DNA of 64,000 nucleotides from Trichobilharzia regenti (lineage: Eukaryota > Platyhelminthes > Trematoda > Strigeidida > Schistosomatidae): contig OX235264.1 of assembly GCA_944472135.2 (NCBI GenBank), positions 81,912,319 to 81,976,318 on the forward strand, in the 5' to 3' direction. Positions 30,555 through 42,000 of this stretch are shown here, one piece after another (position 1 is the first letter of the stretch; the number at the start of each line of letters is the position of its first letter). The notes below the pieces were generated by a model. The model did not search any database. It was not told the origin of the DNA and saw nothing but the letters and a program-made list of their open reading frames with translations. A program made the translations under genes and the position numbers.

Positions 30555-31735
30555 AAATTTCTGCACAGAAGTGCAGCAGTTCAAGTTGTCACACTGCATA
30601 TCACACAAAGATAGAGAAAAGAAAAGAAAATTGCCACGATCAGTAGAAATCTATAACCGAAAGTGATTACATGAAGAAACATTAGGATTTCACAGATTTG
30701 GAAAATTACAAAGAGTGGACGTATTTGCACCATTAAGCAGTTTTCGAATAAATCACTAACAATCTTAATCGGTTGGTTCTTAGCGTCTCGTGAACTCCAA
30801 CTAGGCAATATACATCTCCCTACGTTACTGGTTCAAATCAACAGTAAAAGATTTCATGGATTGATCCCACGATTTTGTGTGACCACTCCTAACTATTTTC
30901 CAACCTAATCCAATATTAGCTAACATTGCTAGACGAGGAAGGCGACGACTTGGAGTGTTTAATACATATCCTAGCCACCTCAATCGATGCAGCTTCACAA
31001 CCTCATTGAGTGACCACACTTCCTTACCTAGGACTATACTCAACCTTACTATTACACATTATATTATGTCAGTTAACAGGGGAGATAGATAGTTAGCTTG
31101 TTTCAGTCTTCCACTTTCAGCGGCCACCTCTCAAAGCCATAAGGCACGACAGAGCGGACTGACGCGAAGTACACACGTCCCTTGATAGATAACCGGATAA
31201 TACAACTACGCCATAGATGACGTAATTTATCTAGTGTCGCACGAACCTTTTGTATCCGTGCTGAGATTTCGTCATTATTCAGTCCATTATGTCTAATGCA
31301 ACTCCCCAAATAAGTGAAGTGATCAACACACCCAACCATTTCTCTACAAACCTTTAAAGTGGGAGTCGGTACAGACCAGCACTGTAGCATCACCTTACAT
31401 TTGACAGAGGTGAGTCGCATGATAAACGCATCAAGATTTCTGCCCAAGGAGTTCAAAAAACTGCATTTTTAGCACCTCTACCTAGGGGGACAACATGATC
31501 CGCATGCTCTAGGTCGACAGGGCTGTCCCCTGGTAACAAGTCAATCCCTAATTCGCTACAGTCAGTTCTATTAGTACATCTACAGTGGGCATTTCTGACG
31601 GGCACCACACGGTTGTCATCACTTCAGATGACAACTTTCCGTAAGCTCTTACACAGATGTCTGAGTTCGAGTAGAGTACCTTGATTAGTGTGATGTTTAG
31701 TGCCTTTGAGGTTTTCATGGAAATTAATCTGATGT
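30555..31735 (-). mobile_element. RTE-1 LINE, degraded copy
   Basis: Minus strand, tail at the low end (TTCTGCACAGAAGTGCAGCA). Going up it covers the distal ORF2 domain (31043-30825, LHRLRWLGYVL), the middle (31456-31103, SLNSLGRNLDAF-like through FTYLGSCIRHNGLNNDEISA and VRSVVPYGFERWPLKVED) and part of the RT (31680-31560, LIKVLYSNSDICVRAYGKLS). Several frame breaks are present. The element is inside intron 2 and in the same orientation as the host gene. Confidence 0.78.
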
Positions 31736-32940
31736 ATGCTATTAGTCTAAGCAAATGACAACTTTCTTTGTATTTTCTAGATAAAGTGATATGGTATGTA
31801 GTTACGTGAAACACATAAAAAAGTAATCTGATTAAATGTCACAATTTTAAAACTAAAACAGTTTAAAGTGAATTAAGAATACAGAATACCCAAAGGTTTA
31901 CATTGCTTTCGCTTAAAAAATATTGCAAACGCATTCCTTATTCTAAGAACATGTAAGGAACATAAACACTCAACACAATTAAACACAACGAAATCACATG
32001 AAAATATCCTGATAACCGAAAGCAAGAACATTCACTTGTGGTAGGCGTGATAACGACTGTTTACGTGATGAGAGAGGAGGTCACCAGGAGGAATGATAAT
32101 AAACTCGTGGAGAAACCTAAAAGCTCACTTCAAATTGAAGTATGCGCTGAAGATGTCACCCAGTAGGGCGATGAAAGCTTCGCAAACTAACCATCCAGCT
32201 CAGAGAACAAAACCACATCAAAATGAGTTTATAACTTGTATAAACACTGGTTTAGTGGTAGATTGTATTTTATACACGTCTTATAGTCCTCCTCATACAA
32301 CAACAGACAATATTCTGGATTCATTTAGTAAAAAGGAAGCATCCCAACGGTTATTATGCATAAAACGAAGACGGTCGTCTAAACTGGATGTAAATGACCT
32401 AATTCCAAAGTGGTGAGATAGTGTTTGTGCAAAATACCGTCTGATAATCTTCTTGAAAATATCAGAGGGGACTTTTCTGAAATTTGACATATGATACCTT
32501 AGTCTTTTAGTCTAATTAGGATTGTTTCGCTAAGTAAATCTATATCAAATGATAACGACGCAAAATAGATTGTGGATATTCTGCTTATTTTAACTAATTT
32601 AGACCAACTTTACTGATTTATGTCTCTAATGATAATATTCAGCATAACACAAAAAATCAAACTGAAGACTTGTTATCGATCCACCATGAATGTAGTTTTT
32701 AACACAATACTAAATGCAATGAATGTGTATGTCCAAAAAGTTACTGAACTTTTAACCAGGTTAAAAGCTCACACATCATTTTATTTACTATAATCTTGGC
32801 AGCTGAGTAACAACATAAGAAATTAAGTGTGGCACACAGTCTGCTTTATAAACCCCATACCAATTTATTGAGTTACATCGCTGGCATTATATATTACTGC
32901 GGAAAAGTTGGTGAATACTTCACTAAATGAAAGTACCTAC
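31736..32940. other. No feature recognised (intronic)
   Basis: AT-rich intron sequence. A 65-codon minus-strand frame (32490-32293) has a chance HHFG string; it lies in the wrong order to be a further phosphatase exon. Confidence 0.4.
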
Positions 32941-33021
32941 CTGGATGATAACGGATTTTCCCAATAACACCTTCGACTTTACCCAAGCAAACAGGGTTCC
33001 ATTCATTGAAAACATCAGACG
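32941..33021 (-). CDS. INPP5F/Sac2-like phosphatase, exon 2
   Basis: An 81-base minus-strand exon with acceptor ..TTTTTATAG (intron side at 33022) and donor GTAGGTAC (from 32940 down). Exon 1 leaves one base, which completes the first codon. The translation is ASDVFNEWNPVCLGKVEG, then VIGKIRYHP. WNP.CLG.VEGVIGKI is a signature of the amino end of animal INPP5F (Sac2). It leaves one base for exon 3, and phase is consistent across both introns. Length and spacing match the family. Confidence 0.88.
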
Positions 33022-34836
33022 CTATAAAAATAGAAAAGGGATAACAGTCCCAATCACACATTGATAACGAAACAGACAGATAATGAAACAGGCTTAAATT
33101 ACCCAGCAAACATGATTAGACTTCACAAAACTAAATATATTTCCAAATGCGACTTCCGTGAAAATGAGCTTCAAAAGAATTATTGCATCAATATCAGCAT
33201 TTAAAAAGCATGTCCTCCAAAAAATTACTAATGCAGGATTTTTGATCATTGGTTTTACTATATAAATTGCTTCCAAAAATAAAGTTTTACAGTAAAGCGA
33301 ATTTAACTTTAAAACAATTAAATATTACTATCTAACTACCTTAGTTGTAGATTTTGCAAGCTTAATTTGTCGTCTTCAGGAGTAAACAACATTTAAAAAT
33401 CACTCACCTTATACTAAAGATAATCTAAACCACATTCTTCCAAACATCTCCATAATTTAGAAATTATTACGGTTATTTTTGAACATTCAACACCGAATCA
33501 CGTCTATTTACTCCTCCCCATAAGGCATACTTGCAGTATAATGCCTTACGGAATTAGCTTTCTATCTTATACAAGAACATCCGAAAACTGTATTTTGCCA
33601 AATGTTAGGGCTATAAACTGACAAAAACCAGCGAGTTTTCTGAAACTATTCCAAATACTACTAAGCTTTTGAGTAGCAAACGCCTACCCATCAAAACTAC
33701 AAAACATTTCAGAAGAAATAAGTAATATATTCTTCAGGGTGATGTTTGATAGCCAAGTGAAGTTAAAAAATCTAGACTAGATTTTGATCCCGTCATCATA
33801 AAAAATATGAAGTATGTGGAAGAAACGTTTTACATAAGAATGAATTCTGCTCGAGCTGAAGAACTTTTTAGTGGTGTGAAAAGGCGTAACATGTACAAAA
33901 TTCAAGTTTATTTCAACTGAAATGTTGAGAATATGAAGAAGGTACCTGTACAAGATGCAAATATGAAATCTAACTTGTGATTTTAAAAGCATAATATAAT
34001 GTCTATCAGTACTTTGTGAAGCTTTCAATATTTGAACACTGCATGTTACTAACCTCACTATTTCATAATGGCCAGTCTTATCCAATTAGTCGGTTTAGTA
34101 TAAACTATCAATATTTACATGGAATCGCACGCTAAATGGAAAAAGTTAACTCATGTAGATTGACCACGGTTAATATTTGCGGTCTTAGACTGATAATACG
34201 TGTTCGCAAAAATAATCTGCATAAGGACGTGTTTTTTGAAACTTTGGAAAAATAGAGCATCTATATCGGCTACTAAAATATTTTCGCTCTGCAGTTACAT
34301 GATAAACTAGTTTTGGGATTACGATTTATAGTACTTATGAAGAGCGTGCGGCTAGCAGGCAGAAGTCGAAAGTCATTTGTGCGAACTACGGTTGGAAAAC
34401 TTAGGTCGCTTTGAAACTAAACTTGCCACCTAAAATATATCCTGCTTAAAAATGAAACTCAACACAACTATTTTAATCAAAATATACCCATCTCATCTAC
34501 AGTACGTGAAATCTACAAATACACCATTTCAAAATGCAAGAAGTACATTAGTCTGGTTTTCTTTCCTTTTTTTAAGCTTCTTACAAATGCCATTCCACCC
34601 CAAAAATAAGAATAAAAACGACCGATCCGTCTTCATACTACATAATTCGGAGTATGTAGCGGCATAAGGAGGATCAGAAGTTGCATTTCAGTATAAATTA
34701 AGACATACAACGCATATAGACTGTATATATTCGCGAATTACATAATACCAAAACGGAATAACCACTGACAATTAATTAAGTATTCATAAACATATGATAT
34801 GCCCATTCTGTTACTGCTTCCTTTTCATCCACTTAC
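33022..34836 (-). other. Intron 1 of the INPP5F-like gene
   Basis: About 1.8 kb, AT-rich, with no mobile element that I recognise. Confidence 0.7.
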
Positions 34837-34933
34837 CATGTCTCACAGTAAGTTTTCCAGAAAGACGGTCACAATACAGTGCCTGGCTTCCATTGACGAT
34901 TATATATGACGTATTTGTCTCAATTATATCCAT
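34837..34933 (-). CDS. INPP5F/Sac2-like phosphatase, exon 1 (start)
   Basis: The coding part starts at ATG 34933-34931 and ends at a donor GTAAGT (34836-34831). It encodes MDIIETNTSYIIVNGSQ, ALYCDRLSGKLTVRH plus one base. The pattern matches the start of animal INPP5F, where the family protein also begins about 30 residues before the WNP..LG.VEGVIGKI motif. The frame is open upstream to 35023, but the family alignment favours 34933. The product should act on phosphoinositides on endosomal membranes. Only about 80 bases separate the start from the CR1 array at 35013. Confidence 0.8.
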
Positions 34934-35446
34934 CAGAATGCAGCTGTTTGTACTACATTTGTCCCACAAGGTCACTACAAATATACATTTTAGTATGATA
35001 TAAGTGTTATATCCAATATCCAATATCCTGATGACGAGCTAGTATAAACCAGTGATTTCTTTGAGCTCGCTTCTTGATTGTGAGGTAGAGGTTCCAGATC
35101 TTCGGTGAGCTTCTGCGTAGTAAGTCCCGACACTCGACTGCTTTAGCTCTGGTAGACTCCAGGAGGAGTGGTGCGGGGATTGGTCGAGATGTGGTTTGTA
35201 GTATGCAGTATGTTAGGACTGTATTGCTGCCGTGAATGGAGTTTGACCTAACTCCCCTTGGTCATTCGGTGTAGTCATAAAAGCAGAATAGTAATAATAA
35301 TAATAATAGGTTGTAGTGTAGATAATATAGGTTGAGATAAGTGGAATAATAAAGGTGACATAAGGAAAAGATAGAGTGAGAGAAGGCAGAATAGGTCGTG
35401 GGGATTTAGTTAGTACGCTTATTCATTGACAGTTTGGTTTCAAATT

Positions 35447-38281
35447 TTATGAGGATAAGCCATTGAGACACAAACCTTGCATTTCTGCATGATTGTCTAG
35501 CTTCCGCTTAAAAATCTCCACAGATGGCGCTGTAGTCACGGCCGCCGGTAAAGCGTTCCAGAGACGGCAAACACGAAGCGAAAAGAAATGTGATCGCACT
35601 CGAGTCTTTGGTCTCTGGTGTGCTATCCTTAGCGGGTTACCTCGTGGAAGCCTATAATCGCTTAATGGCAGGATGCTTTTATTTGGGTGGGCCTGGTCAT
35701 TTAGGATCTTGTAGACGGTGATGAGGTCTCCCCTGTGCCTACGGTAACTGAGTGTGAAAAGACCTAATTTCTTTAGTCTTTCCTCATATGATTTGTTGCG
35801 GAGGCCGATCACCCATTTTGTCGCTCGTCTCTGGACACTTTCTAGAATGTTAGCATCCCTTTTGAGTAGCGGAGGTGCAATGATATTATGCACCTCAAGG
35901 TGTGGCCTCACATATGCCTTGTATAGCCTTAAGAACAGTTCGGGAGTGAGAGCTCCCAGCTGCCTGTGCATAAAGTGTAATGTTGCGTAGGCTTTGGCGA
36001 CGTCCCTCGAGTAATTTCCACTGGTGTCTAGCTTTTCTGTTAGAATAAGACCTAGATCACGCTCTGATGGAACACAACTCAAGTTCTGGCCACCAAGGGT
36101 GTAATTTACACTCTGTGACCTGCCGGAATGAAGCTGCACTACTTTGCACTTCTTTAGATTGAAAGGCATTCCGTTAGCCAAAGCCCAATTTCCCAGAGTT
36201 TGCAGGTCAGCCTGCAATCTATCTGAGTCTTCCGATGAGTTTATTGCTCTCCAAATCTTTACGTCGTCAGCGTAAAGAAGCGCAGAGCAGTTTAGTTGGG
36301 GGGGCAGGTCATTGATAAAAATCAAAAACATCAACGGCCCTAGGATAGAACCCTGAGGAACCCCTGATGCCGAGGTGTGCCAAGATGATCGGATGCGGTT
36401 GACTTTGGTGCAGAATTCTCTCTCGCCTAAGTAATCTGTCAGCCATGCGAGAAGTGCTCCAGAAACTCCCGCCTTGCCTATTTTGTGAAGGAGCAGACCA
36501 TGGTGAACTGTGTCGAATGCTTTCGCAAAGTCGAGAAAGATCACGTGGGCTGGTACCTTTTTGTCCCAGGATAGTGTCCAATCGTTCCAGGCTAGTAGAA
36601 GATTCGTCACGCAGGATCTTCCCCTCCTGAAACCGTGCTGTGCTTCGTGAAGAAGGTTAGTCCCATCGAAGTATTTTCTCATGTGGTCGTCAATGAGACT
36701 TTCCAATATCTTCGATACCACTGGAAGTAGAGCAACTGGTCTGTAACTGGTCACATTCTGCCGGTCACCACCCTTGAAGATAGGGGATAGGATTGCACGT
36801 TTCCATTCACATGGAAGTTTCCCTACATCAAGGGAGTGTTGGAACAGATCACTTAGGGGTTGACAGAGACTTTCTGAACACTGCTTCAGGACAGATGGTC
36901 TGATGCCATCACAACCTGGAGACTTTCCCGAAGCCAACCTTCCCAATTTTGCAAGTACCATAGCCGGGGTAATTTGAAATGTCCCCAGCAGGTTTTCGTG
37001 TGTTGGTTCTGCGATGTAATCTGGATGTTCTGTAGGGGTAATATCCTCGTTACTATTTAGTTGCCTGTGAAAGGCTAGGCTGAATGTCTCTGCCATTTCA
37101 AGACTAGTAAGAGATTTCCCATCAGAACCCACTAGATTGCATGCTCCCTGGTTGGTCGGTTTTCTTTCGGCCATAAACCTGTATAGGCTTTTGGGGTTCA
37201 CGAGAAGCTTATTGGCGAGGTCTCCCTGAAATGTCCTTCTATCGCTCCGGACTCGTATGTTACATCGATTCCTGAGTTCAAGGTACACTTCATATTCGGG
37301 TTGACTCTTCGATCGTCGCCACGCGAACCAGGCTTTACGCTTTGCCTGCAGAAGGCGTTGTGTCCCTCTTTTCAGCCATGATCGTTGCTTCCTAGCTTTT
37401 GGTGAGACTAAAGGAACAGTGTCTGAGACCGCCTGGTGAATGATCTCCTTTACCACTCTCCAGTGTTCTTCTACTGTTAGCTCTGTCCATTTTTTAGGCC
37501 AGTTTGCTTCAGACAGAAGTCTTCGCATTTTGGTAAAGTTGGCTTTGTTATAACACAGATAGGGCTGTGTATTGTCCCACTGTAAGCGCTCGCGGAGGAC
37601 TATGTCGAATACTATGACCGCGTGGTCACTACTACCTATGGGAGTCGTGATCTGAACGTTTTCCACTAGTAGCTGGTCACTAGTGAGCACGTAATCCAGT
37701 CTAGAAGACTTCCCATCAGGGCCCCATCTAGTATCCATCTTGACATTTTCGGTGAATCCAGCCTTCCTGATGGTATGCAGCAGATTTCGATCAAATCTAT
37801 CATGGGCTTTTCCCGACACCAAGTTAAGAGATGGGGCATTGAAGTCACCAGCTATGACAATTTGATCATAACCCATGTCTTGAGTCGCTGAAATTGTATT
37901 TAGCAGTACCTGGTTATGGTCTGCTCCACATGAAGGTGATCGATAAATGCTGCCCACTAGATATTTGCAGTACCCAACGGTGAAGTGGCACCATATGGAG
38001 TCAGGGAGCTCTGTGAGGGGAGGGTCCGTCGCGTGAACACATCTGAGCTGTTTGTCGACGTATATGGCGACTCCACCTCCTTCTTTCAGGTCCCTATCTC
38101 GCCTGACTAGGACCATATCATTTATACTGACTTCGCTGTCTGCCACCGTAGGGGTTAGCCAGGTTTCCGTCAGTATTATGATTTTGGAGTTTAGTTGTGA
38201 TTGTAGGTGTCTAAGTTCAGCTATTTTGCCTCTTAGCCCTCTCACATTACTATACAGGCAACTGGTAGTCAGTCTCACCAC
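35447..38281 (-). CDS. CR1-clade ORF2: endonuclease and reverse transcriptase
   Basis: A 944-codon open frame. Residues about 1-230 form an APE-type endonuclease that nicks DNA: LYSNVRGLRGK, LTETWL, GGGVAIYVDK, IYRSPSCG, IAGDFNAPS, RLDYVL and SSDHAVIVFD (His/Asp catalytic end). After a linker, the reverse transcriptase (about 450-720) has LASGKSPGCDGI, KRAILSPIFKGGD, SYRPVALLPVVSKILE, QHGFRRGRSC, IFLDFAKAFDTVHH, SGVPQGSILGPLMFLIFIND and LLYADDVKIWR. The distal region has LERDLG and QRRATKWVIGLRNKSYEERL. All catalytic blocks are intact. Its ORF1 lies 60 bases upstream. Confidence 0.92.
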   Translation of the reverse strand: MVRLTTSCLYSNVRGLRGKIAELRHLQSQLNSKIIILTETWLTPTVADSEVSINDMVLVRRDRDLKEGGGVAIYVDKQLRCVHATDPPLTELPDSIWCHFTVGYCKYLVGSIYRSPSCGADHNQVLLNTISATQDMGYDQIVIAGDFNAPSLNLVSGKAHDRFDRNLLHTIRKAGFTENVKMDTRWGPDGKSSRLDYVLTSDQLLVENVQITTPIGSSDHAVIVFDIVLRERLQWDNTQPYLCYNKANFTKMRRLLSEANWPKKWTELTVEEHWRVVKEIIHQAVSDTVPLVSPKARKQRSWLKRGTQRLLQAKRKAWFAWRRSKSQPEYEVYLELRNRCNIRVRSDRRTFQGDLANKLLVNPKSLYRFMAERKPTNQGACNLVGSDGKSLTSLEMAETFSLAFHRQLNSNEDITPTEHPDYIAEPTHENLLGTFQITPAMVLAKLGRLASGKSPGCDGIRPSVLKQCSESLCQPLSDLFQHSLDVGKLPCEWKRAILSPIFKGGDRQNVTSYRPVALLPVVSKILESLIDDHMRKYFDGTNLLHEAQHGFRRGRSCVTNLLLAWNDWTLSWDKKVPAHVIFLDFAKAFDTVHHGLLLHKIGKAGVSGALLAWLTDYLGEREFCTKVNRIRSSWHTSASGVPQGSILGPLMFLIFINDLPPQLNCSALLYADDVKIWRAINSSEDSDRLQADLQTLGNWALANGMPFNLKKCKVVQLHSGRSQSVNYTLGGQNLSCVPSERDLGLILTEKLDTSGNYSRDVAKAYATLHFMHRQLGALTPELFLRLYKAYVRPHLEVHNIIAPPLLKRDANILESVQRRATKWVIGLRNKSYEERLKKLGLFTLSYRRHRGDLITVYKILNDQAHPNKSILPLSDYRLPRGNPLRIAHQRPKTRVRSHFFSLRVCRLWNALPAAVTTAPSVEIFKRKLDNHAEMQGLCLNGLSS

Positions 38282-38343
38282 TTCCCCGTATTGGGGGGTA
38301 GTTGACTTGATATTGGCTATCGGTTGAGGAGTTATCCTACGAA

Positions 38344-40035
38344 CTAGTTGGCCGATTCCCCAGGAACCGGCCTGTTGGCGTTTTTTTCTTCTAGTTCAGT
38401 TGGAGCACTCGGATGACACTGGCTATCATCGTCCGTGCTGCACCGCTGTAGTGTGACTAGGGGTTGAGGATTTTCTTTTACTACGCTTTGTTCTCTCCTT
38501 TGAGTGCGAGGCCGGCTCTCGCAGCAGCGAATGTGTTTGCTGACCTTGTCCTTGGTCTCGTACCATCTATGGAGAGCGGTAGTCAACTGGTCTTGGGAGC
38601 TGAACTTGACAGCTAACAGACGTGGCGAGTTAATTGACATAAGATGAGTGGGTCGAGGCAGTCTATAAATAGAGACAGCCCCTGAACTTCCCAGGGCCAT
38701 CTGGGATGCTAACCATCTCCATTGTTGTACATCATGACAATGCTTTTCGCAGGCGTTCCCAGTTACCAGTTCGGGAATGCCATGCACAACCATGGAGGCA
38801 GAAGGAATGAGCTCTGGCGACTCCCTCGCCATTTGTCTTTCCTTCCACGGCCTGTCTGGCTTAACACGTATGTTACAGGCCCTCCCTATAGAAAGGACTT
38901 GAGAAGCCAGTAACACTTTTTCAACATCCTCGGTAGAGCTCAATGTTACCCTCAGTGGGGATGGTTTGCCTTCAGGTGCAGCAGTGCCCCTATACAATCT
39001 GCATAGATTTACTGGTTGGATGTCCAAACCCAGTGTGCTACTTAAGATGGACCACTGTTCCTGATCAAATAGGGCCCTATCTTTCAGCAGACTACTGCTA
39101 CAGTCTGGTACATTAAAGAGGATTACACAATTTGATCTGCTAACCGTGGGCTTGGGCTCGGTCCTCGCACGTTTGTGATCACCTTTAAGACCGTTTTGGT
39201 TTGACTGGTGCGACTGGGTATTTTTATGTGTCTCAGTGCTAAAGCCAGCATTACTGGTAGACGGTTGGGGTCTTTTTCCAACGACGGAAACCCGTGGTTC
39301 TCCAGCCTCTGTGTCTGGAGCGGTTATGGCAAGAGTTACAAGTTTAACCGGTGAGGATTTTGGTATCCCCGGTTTACGCGCGTTTGTACTAACTTCCGGA
39401 TTGGTGGGGGTCGAGCTTTTCACCTTTTTCCCCGCTACTTCTGTGCCACCTTTAGTTTTCAAAGGACTACGCGAGGCTACATCAGGACGGCAACTCGGGC
39501 ATATGTACCAGAACCATTGGCATGGGTTTTTACGCATAAAGTCATAATATGCTTTTGGTACCCCACTGTCGCATCTGCAATGCACCCATCGGTTGCAAAA
39601 GTTACATTCGAAGGCAGAGTCTGCTTGTTCGACAACAGAAGCACAGACCTTGCAGTCGTCTGTCTTCTTGGGGAGCGTTCTTGTCGTCTTGCGACGTCGT
39701 GAACGTTTCTTTTTGGCCTTCCTATTTGTTTCATGGTCTACCATGGGGATGGGTGTTATGAAGTTCTCACTTAGTGCAATTTTCCCACTCGGATCTGTTA
39801 ACCTAGTCGTGTTAACAGGGGTGGAGCCACATCCACTTGGCTGACTTTGCACAGCTTCACTGTAGGACTGTGGCGACATGGGTAATCTGTACGAGCTGGG
39901 AATATTAGCCCTGGTCTTCAGGACCGGTATGCGTGAGTCCATCACCTTCTCCTGTTTGCCTAGTTTGGCTGAAGCCCTGGTAACTACAGAGTATGATGTC
40001 CCATTACTTATTTTAGGTTGAGAATCTATTGTCAT
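38344..40035 (-). CDS. CR1-clade ORF1: PHD-type zinc finger protein
   Basis: A 563-codon open frame upstream of ORF2. A basic cluster (about residues 106-119, KAKKKRSRRRKTTR) precedes a PHD-like finger (about 128-182) with CKVCASVV, ECNFCNRWVHCRC and WYICPSC. Such fingers occur in ORF1 of CR1-clade elements and are thought to bind nucleic acid or chromatin. The remainder has conserved stretches shared with the truncated copy at 44898-45992 (ALFDQEQWS.L, LCRLYRG, RESPELMPS-type segment, VVHG.PEL, HIRCCESRPR). ORF1 proteins usually package element RNA. Confidence 0.85.
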   Translation of the reverse strand: MTIDSQPKISNGTSYSVVTRASAKLGKQEKVMDSRIPVLKTRANIPSSYRLPMSPQSYSEAVQSQPSGCGSTPVNTTRLTDPSGKIALSENFITPIPMVDHETNRKAKKKRSRRRKTTRTLPKKTDDCKVCASVVEQADSAFECNFCNRWVHCRCDSGVPKAYYDFMRKNPCQWFWYICPSCRPDVASRSPLKTKGGTEVAGKKVKSSTPTNPEVSTNARKPGIPKSSPVKLVTLAITAPDTEAGEPRVSVVGKRPQPSTSNAGFSTETHKNTQSHQSNQNGLKGDHKRARTEPKPTVSRSNCVILFNVPDCSSSLLKDRALFDQEQWSILSSTLGLDIQPVNLCRLYRGTAAPEGKPSPLRVTLSSTEDVEKVLLASQVLSIGRACNIRVKPDRPWKERQMARESPELIPSASMVVHGIPELVTGNACEKHCHDVQQWRWLASQMALGSSGAVSIYRLPRPTHLMSINSPRLLAVKFSSQDQLTTALHRWYETKDKVSKHIRCCESRPRTQRREQSVVKENPQPLVTLQRCSTDDDSQCHPSAPTELEEKNANRPVPGESAN

Positions 40036-40932
40036 TTTACTCCTAAATTAATACTGGTGATTAAATAATAAGAGACTGTTATTTTGTCCAATAGACTTAC
40101 AGCAAAAGACAATAGAGAGCGCAGAAAAGAAGGATAAAGTATGTAAGTAAAAGCTTTAGACTTTACCTGTAACTTTCGGGTTATTCGGTTTCACAGCAAT
40201 CACGTAACAGACCCACAAGTCCTGTATATTTGAAAGAGTGAGGAGGGTGTTGCTACAGAAGTAGCACCTGAAGCTTTGGCAGTAGTTCGAGACAGCGGGA
40301 AGTACCACACACAGGCTCGGTGAGGAAGAAATGGTTGAATAAAAATTCGCCGGATAGGAAGATCAGGTTTCCCAAACGAATAATTCACAAAATTGGATAT
40401 TTCCGGTTAGGGAGGAAAATTCATTGGGCACCCAATGATTCTTGCATAATTCTTGCGTAACGTTACTCAAGAATTATGGGGAGAAGGGATTACGAGAGAA
40501 GGATATATAGCTAGGTTGCTCGGCTCCAATATCCAATATCGTTTTTACGAGCTAGTATAAACCAATTTGATTTCTTTGTGCTCGCTTCTTGATTGTGAGG
40601 TATAGGTTCCTGATCTTCGGTAAACTTCTGCGTAGCTTGTCCCGCCACCCGACTGTCGTAGCTTTGGTTGACTCCAAAGGGAGTAGTGCTGGGATTAATT
40701 ATATGTGGTTTGTAGTATGAGGTATGTTAGGACTGTTACTACTGTGATTGGAGTTGATCCTTTCGCCAGTTAGTCCTTCGGTATCGTCGACAAGAGAAAA
40801 GAGATAGTAATAATAATAATAATAGTAATAATAGATATAATTAGTGAAGTTATTCAGACTAAGAGACAGAAACGAAAATAGGAAACGTAACAACAGTCAG
40901 CTCATTAAGTTTGAAGAATAATATTCATATCT

Positions 40933-41868
40933 GCAGGAACAGCAATATACAAATTAAAGGCTCGAGATATTTCTGATTTTTATGAGGGCTTAGATCTTTA
41001 TCTTGAAAAAGATAATAGTGAACGCCTTGACAGATAATGCTTCTACCTTTAAATATATACCATTCGCTCAGCCTATTGTTGAGATGCGACCACGTGGGAT
41101 CTGCACAGATTTATGGGGCATCTTATGAATTAACTTGCTATCCATTGTCAGATCTTTAAATACCACTTCACAATATCTTGTCTCACTTATTTTCTAATAA
41201 CGTCTTTACTTGATTCTCATTATATTCCATTAAACCTAACATTTTATAGCTCTTTATGAATTTGATTCGACTTATTCTATTCCTATTCTCTTTAGGGTAC
41301 GGTTGTGCACCAAATAGAAAAAAAGACATGAAATAAAGACAACTGGCTTGAAAATAATTGTATTAAAGCCAAAAGTGAACGCATGATAGTATAAAATATA
41401 TTGGTTTCATTATACATTGCAAATGAACGTTGTCGGCCTAAGGATTAATTACTTCCCCATTCTGTTTTCTATATAAACGTGTTTATTAATGATATATTTC
41501 ACTCACTTAATCTATTACACTTTAATGTTACACCACAGCACTTTAATTTTTCTAAAACAGCTTCCAATTCCTTGTAAACGTTGTACTTACCTCAATATTG
41601 GTTGATTATCGTATGCCTACAACCACGGGATGAAAACGAAACGAAGTCGATTTTCCCGCTCAACCTGGAGGACAATTGTACAATTCAATAACTATACAGC
41701 CTAGTTCAGACAATGTGTATTTATATATATATCAAATATTTAACTGTTGAAACATTATTAACTTGTCGACAATTTAAGATTTGACATTATATCTTCCTTG
41801 ATCGTGCCTGTAAAAATGGCATGCATTTTCATGTAAATTTATGTTCATATGAAAATAAATTATTATTA
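40933..41868 (+). mobile_element. Repeat A, 5'-truncated copy in CR1 3' UTR
   Basis: This starts CTGCAGGAACAGCAATATAC and ends near CATATGAAAATAAATTATTA, followed by (TTA)n. It is the same sequence as 50583-51500 in the BEL gag, with small differences. The uninterrupted CR1 sequence at 46383-46420 (copy 3) shows the pre-insertion site. No ORF. A 3' trinucleotide run and a 5' truncation suggest a LINE-mobilised repeat; strand is inferred from that. Confidence 0.78.
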
Positions 41869-42000
41869 TTATTATTATTAGTAATAATAATAATAGCAGT
41901 AATTATAATATTAATAAGTTGTCAGGAGAGTAAGACGGGAGAGAATGTAAAGAAGTAAAATGACGAGTTTAATTATCTACCCTGATTGGTAAATGCGATT

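Larger units (their letters stand above)
26115..32940 (-). other. Intron 2 of the INPP5F-like gene
   Basis: About 6.8 kb between two phase-matched exons, filled with mobile elements: a SINE (26686-26915), RTE-2 copy B, a SINE body (29175-29315), an RTE endonuclease fragment, a hammerhead SINE pair and an RTE-1 copy. 28206-29174 and 31736-32940 hold nothing I recognise. Confidence 0.75.
35013..40525 (-). mobile_element. CR1-clade LINE, full-length copy 1
   Basis: A minus-strand non-LTR retrotransposon of about 5.5 kb with two open ORFs, a 3' untranslated region (35446-35027) containing a (TTA)n-like run, and a terminal heptamer array of (ATATTGG)n (35026-35013). Its 5' untranslated region runs from 40036 to about 40525, where it touches the heptamer tail of copy 2. 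CR1-clade elements characteristically end in a short tandem repeat instead of poly(A). Both ORFs are uninterrupted, so this is the best candidate for an active element here. Confidence 0.87.

Noticed and set aside
32293..32490. Minus-strand frame with HHFG, like the KHHFG segment of INPP5F
   Set aside because: It lies between exons 2 and 3 in gene order although that segment must follow exon 3. No convincing splice sites, and the neighbouring residues do not fit.
34452..34667. 71-codon plus-strand frame in intron 1
   Set aside because: Lysine- and asparagine-rich composition of AT-rich DNA; no domain, and antisense to the host gene.
35754..40000. Plus-strand frames across the CR1 element
   Set aside because: Shadows of ORF1 and ORF2 on the opposite strand.
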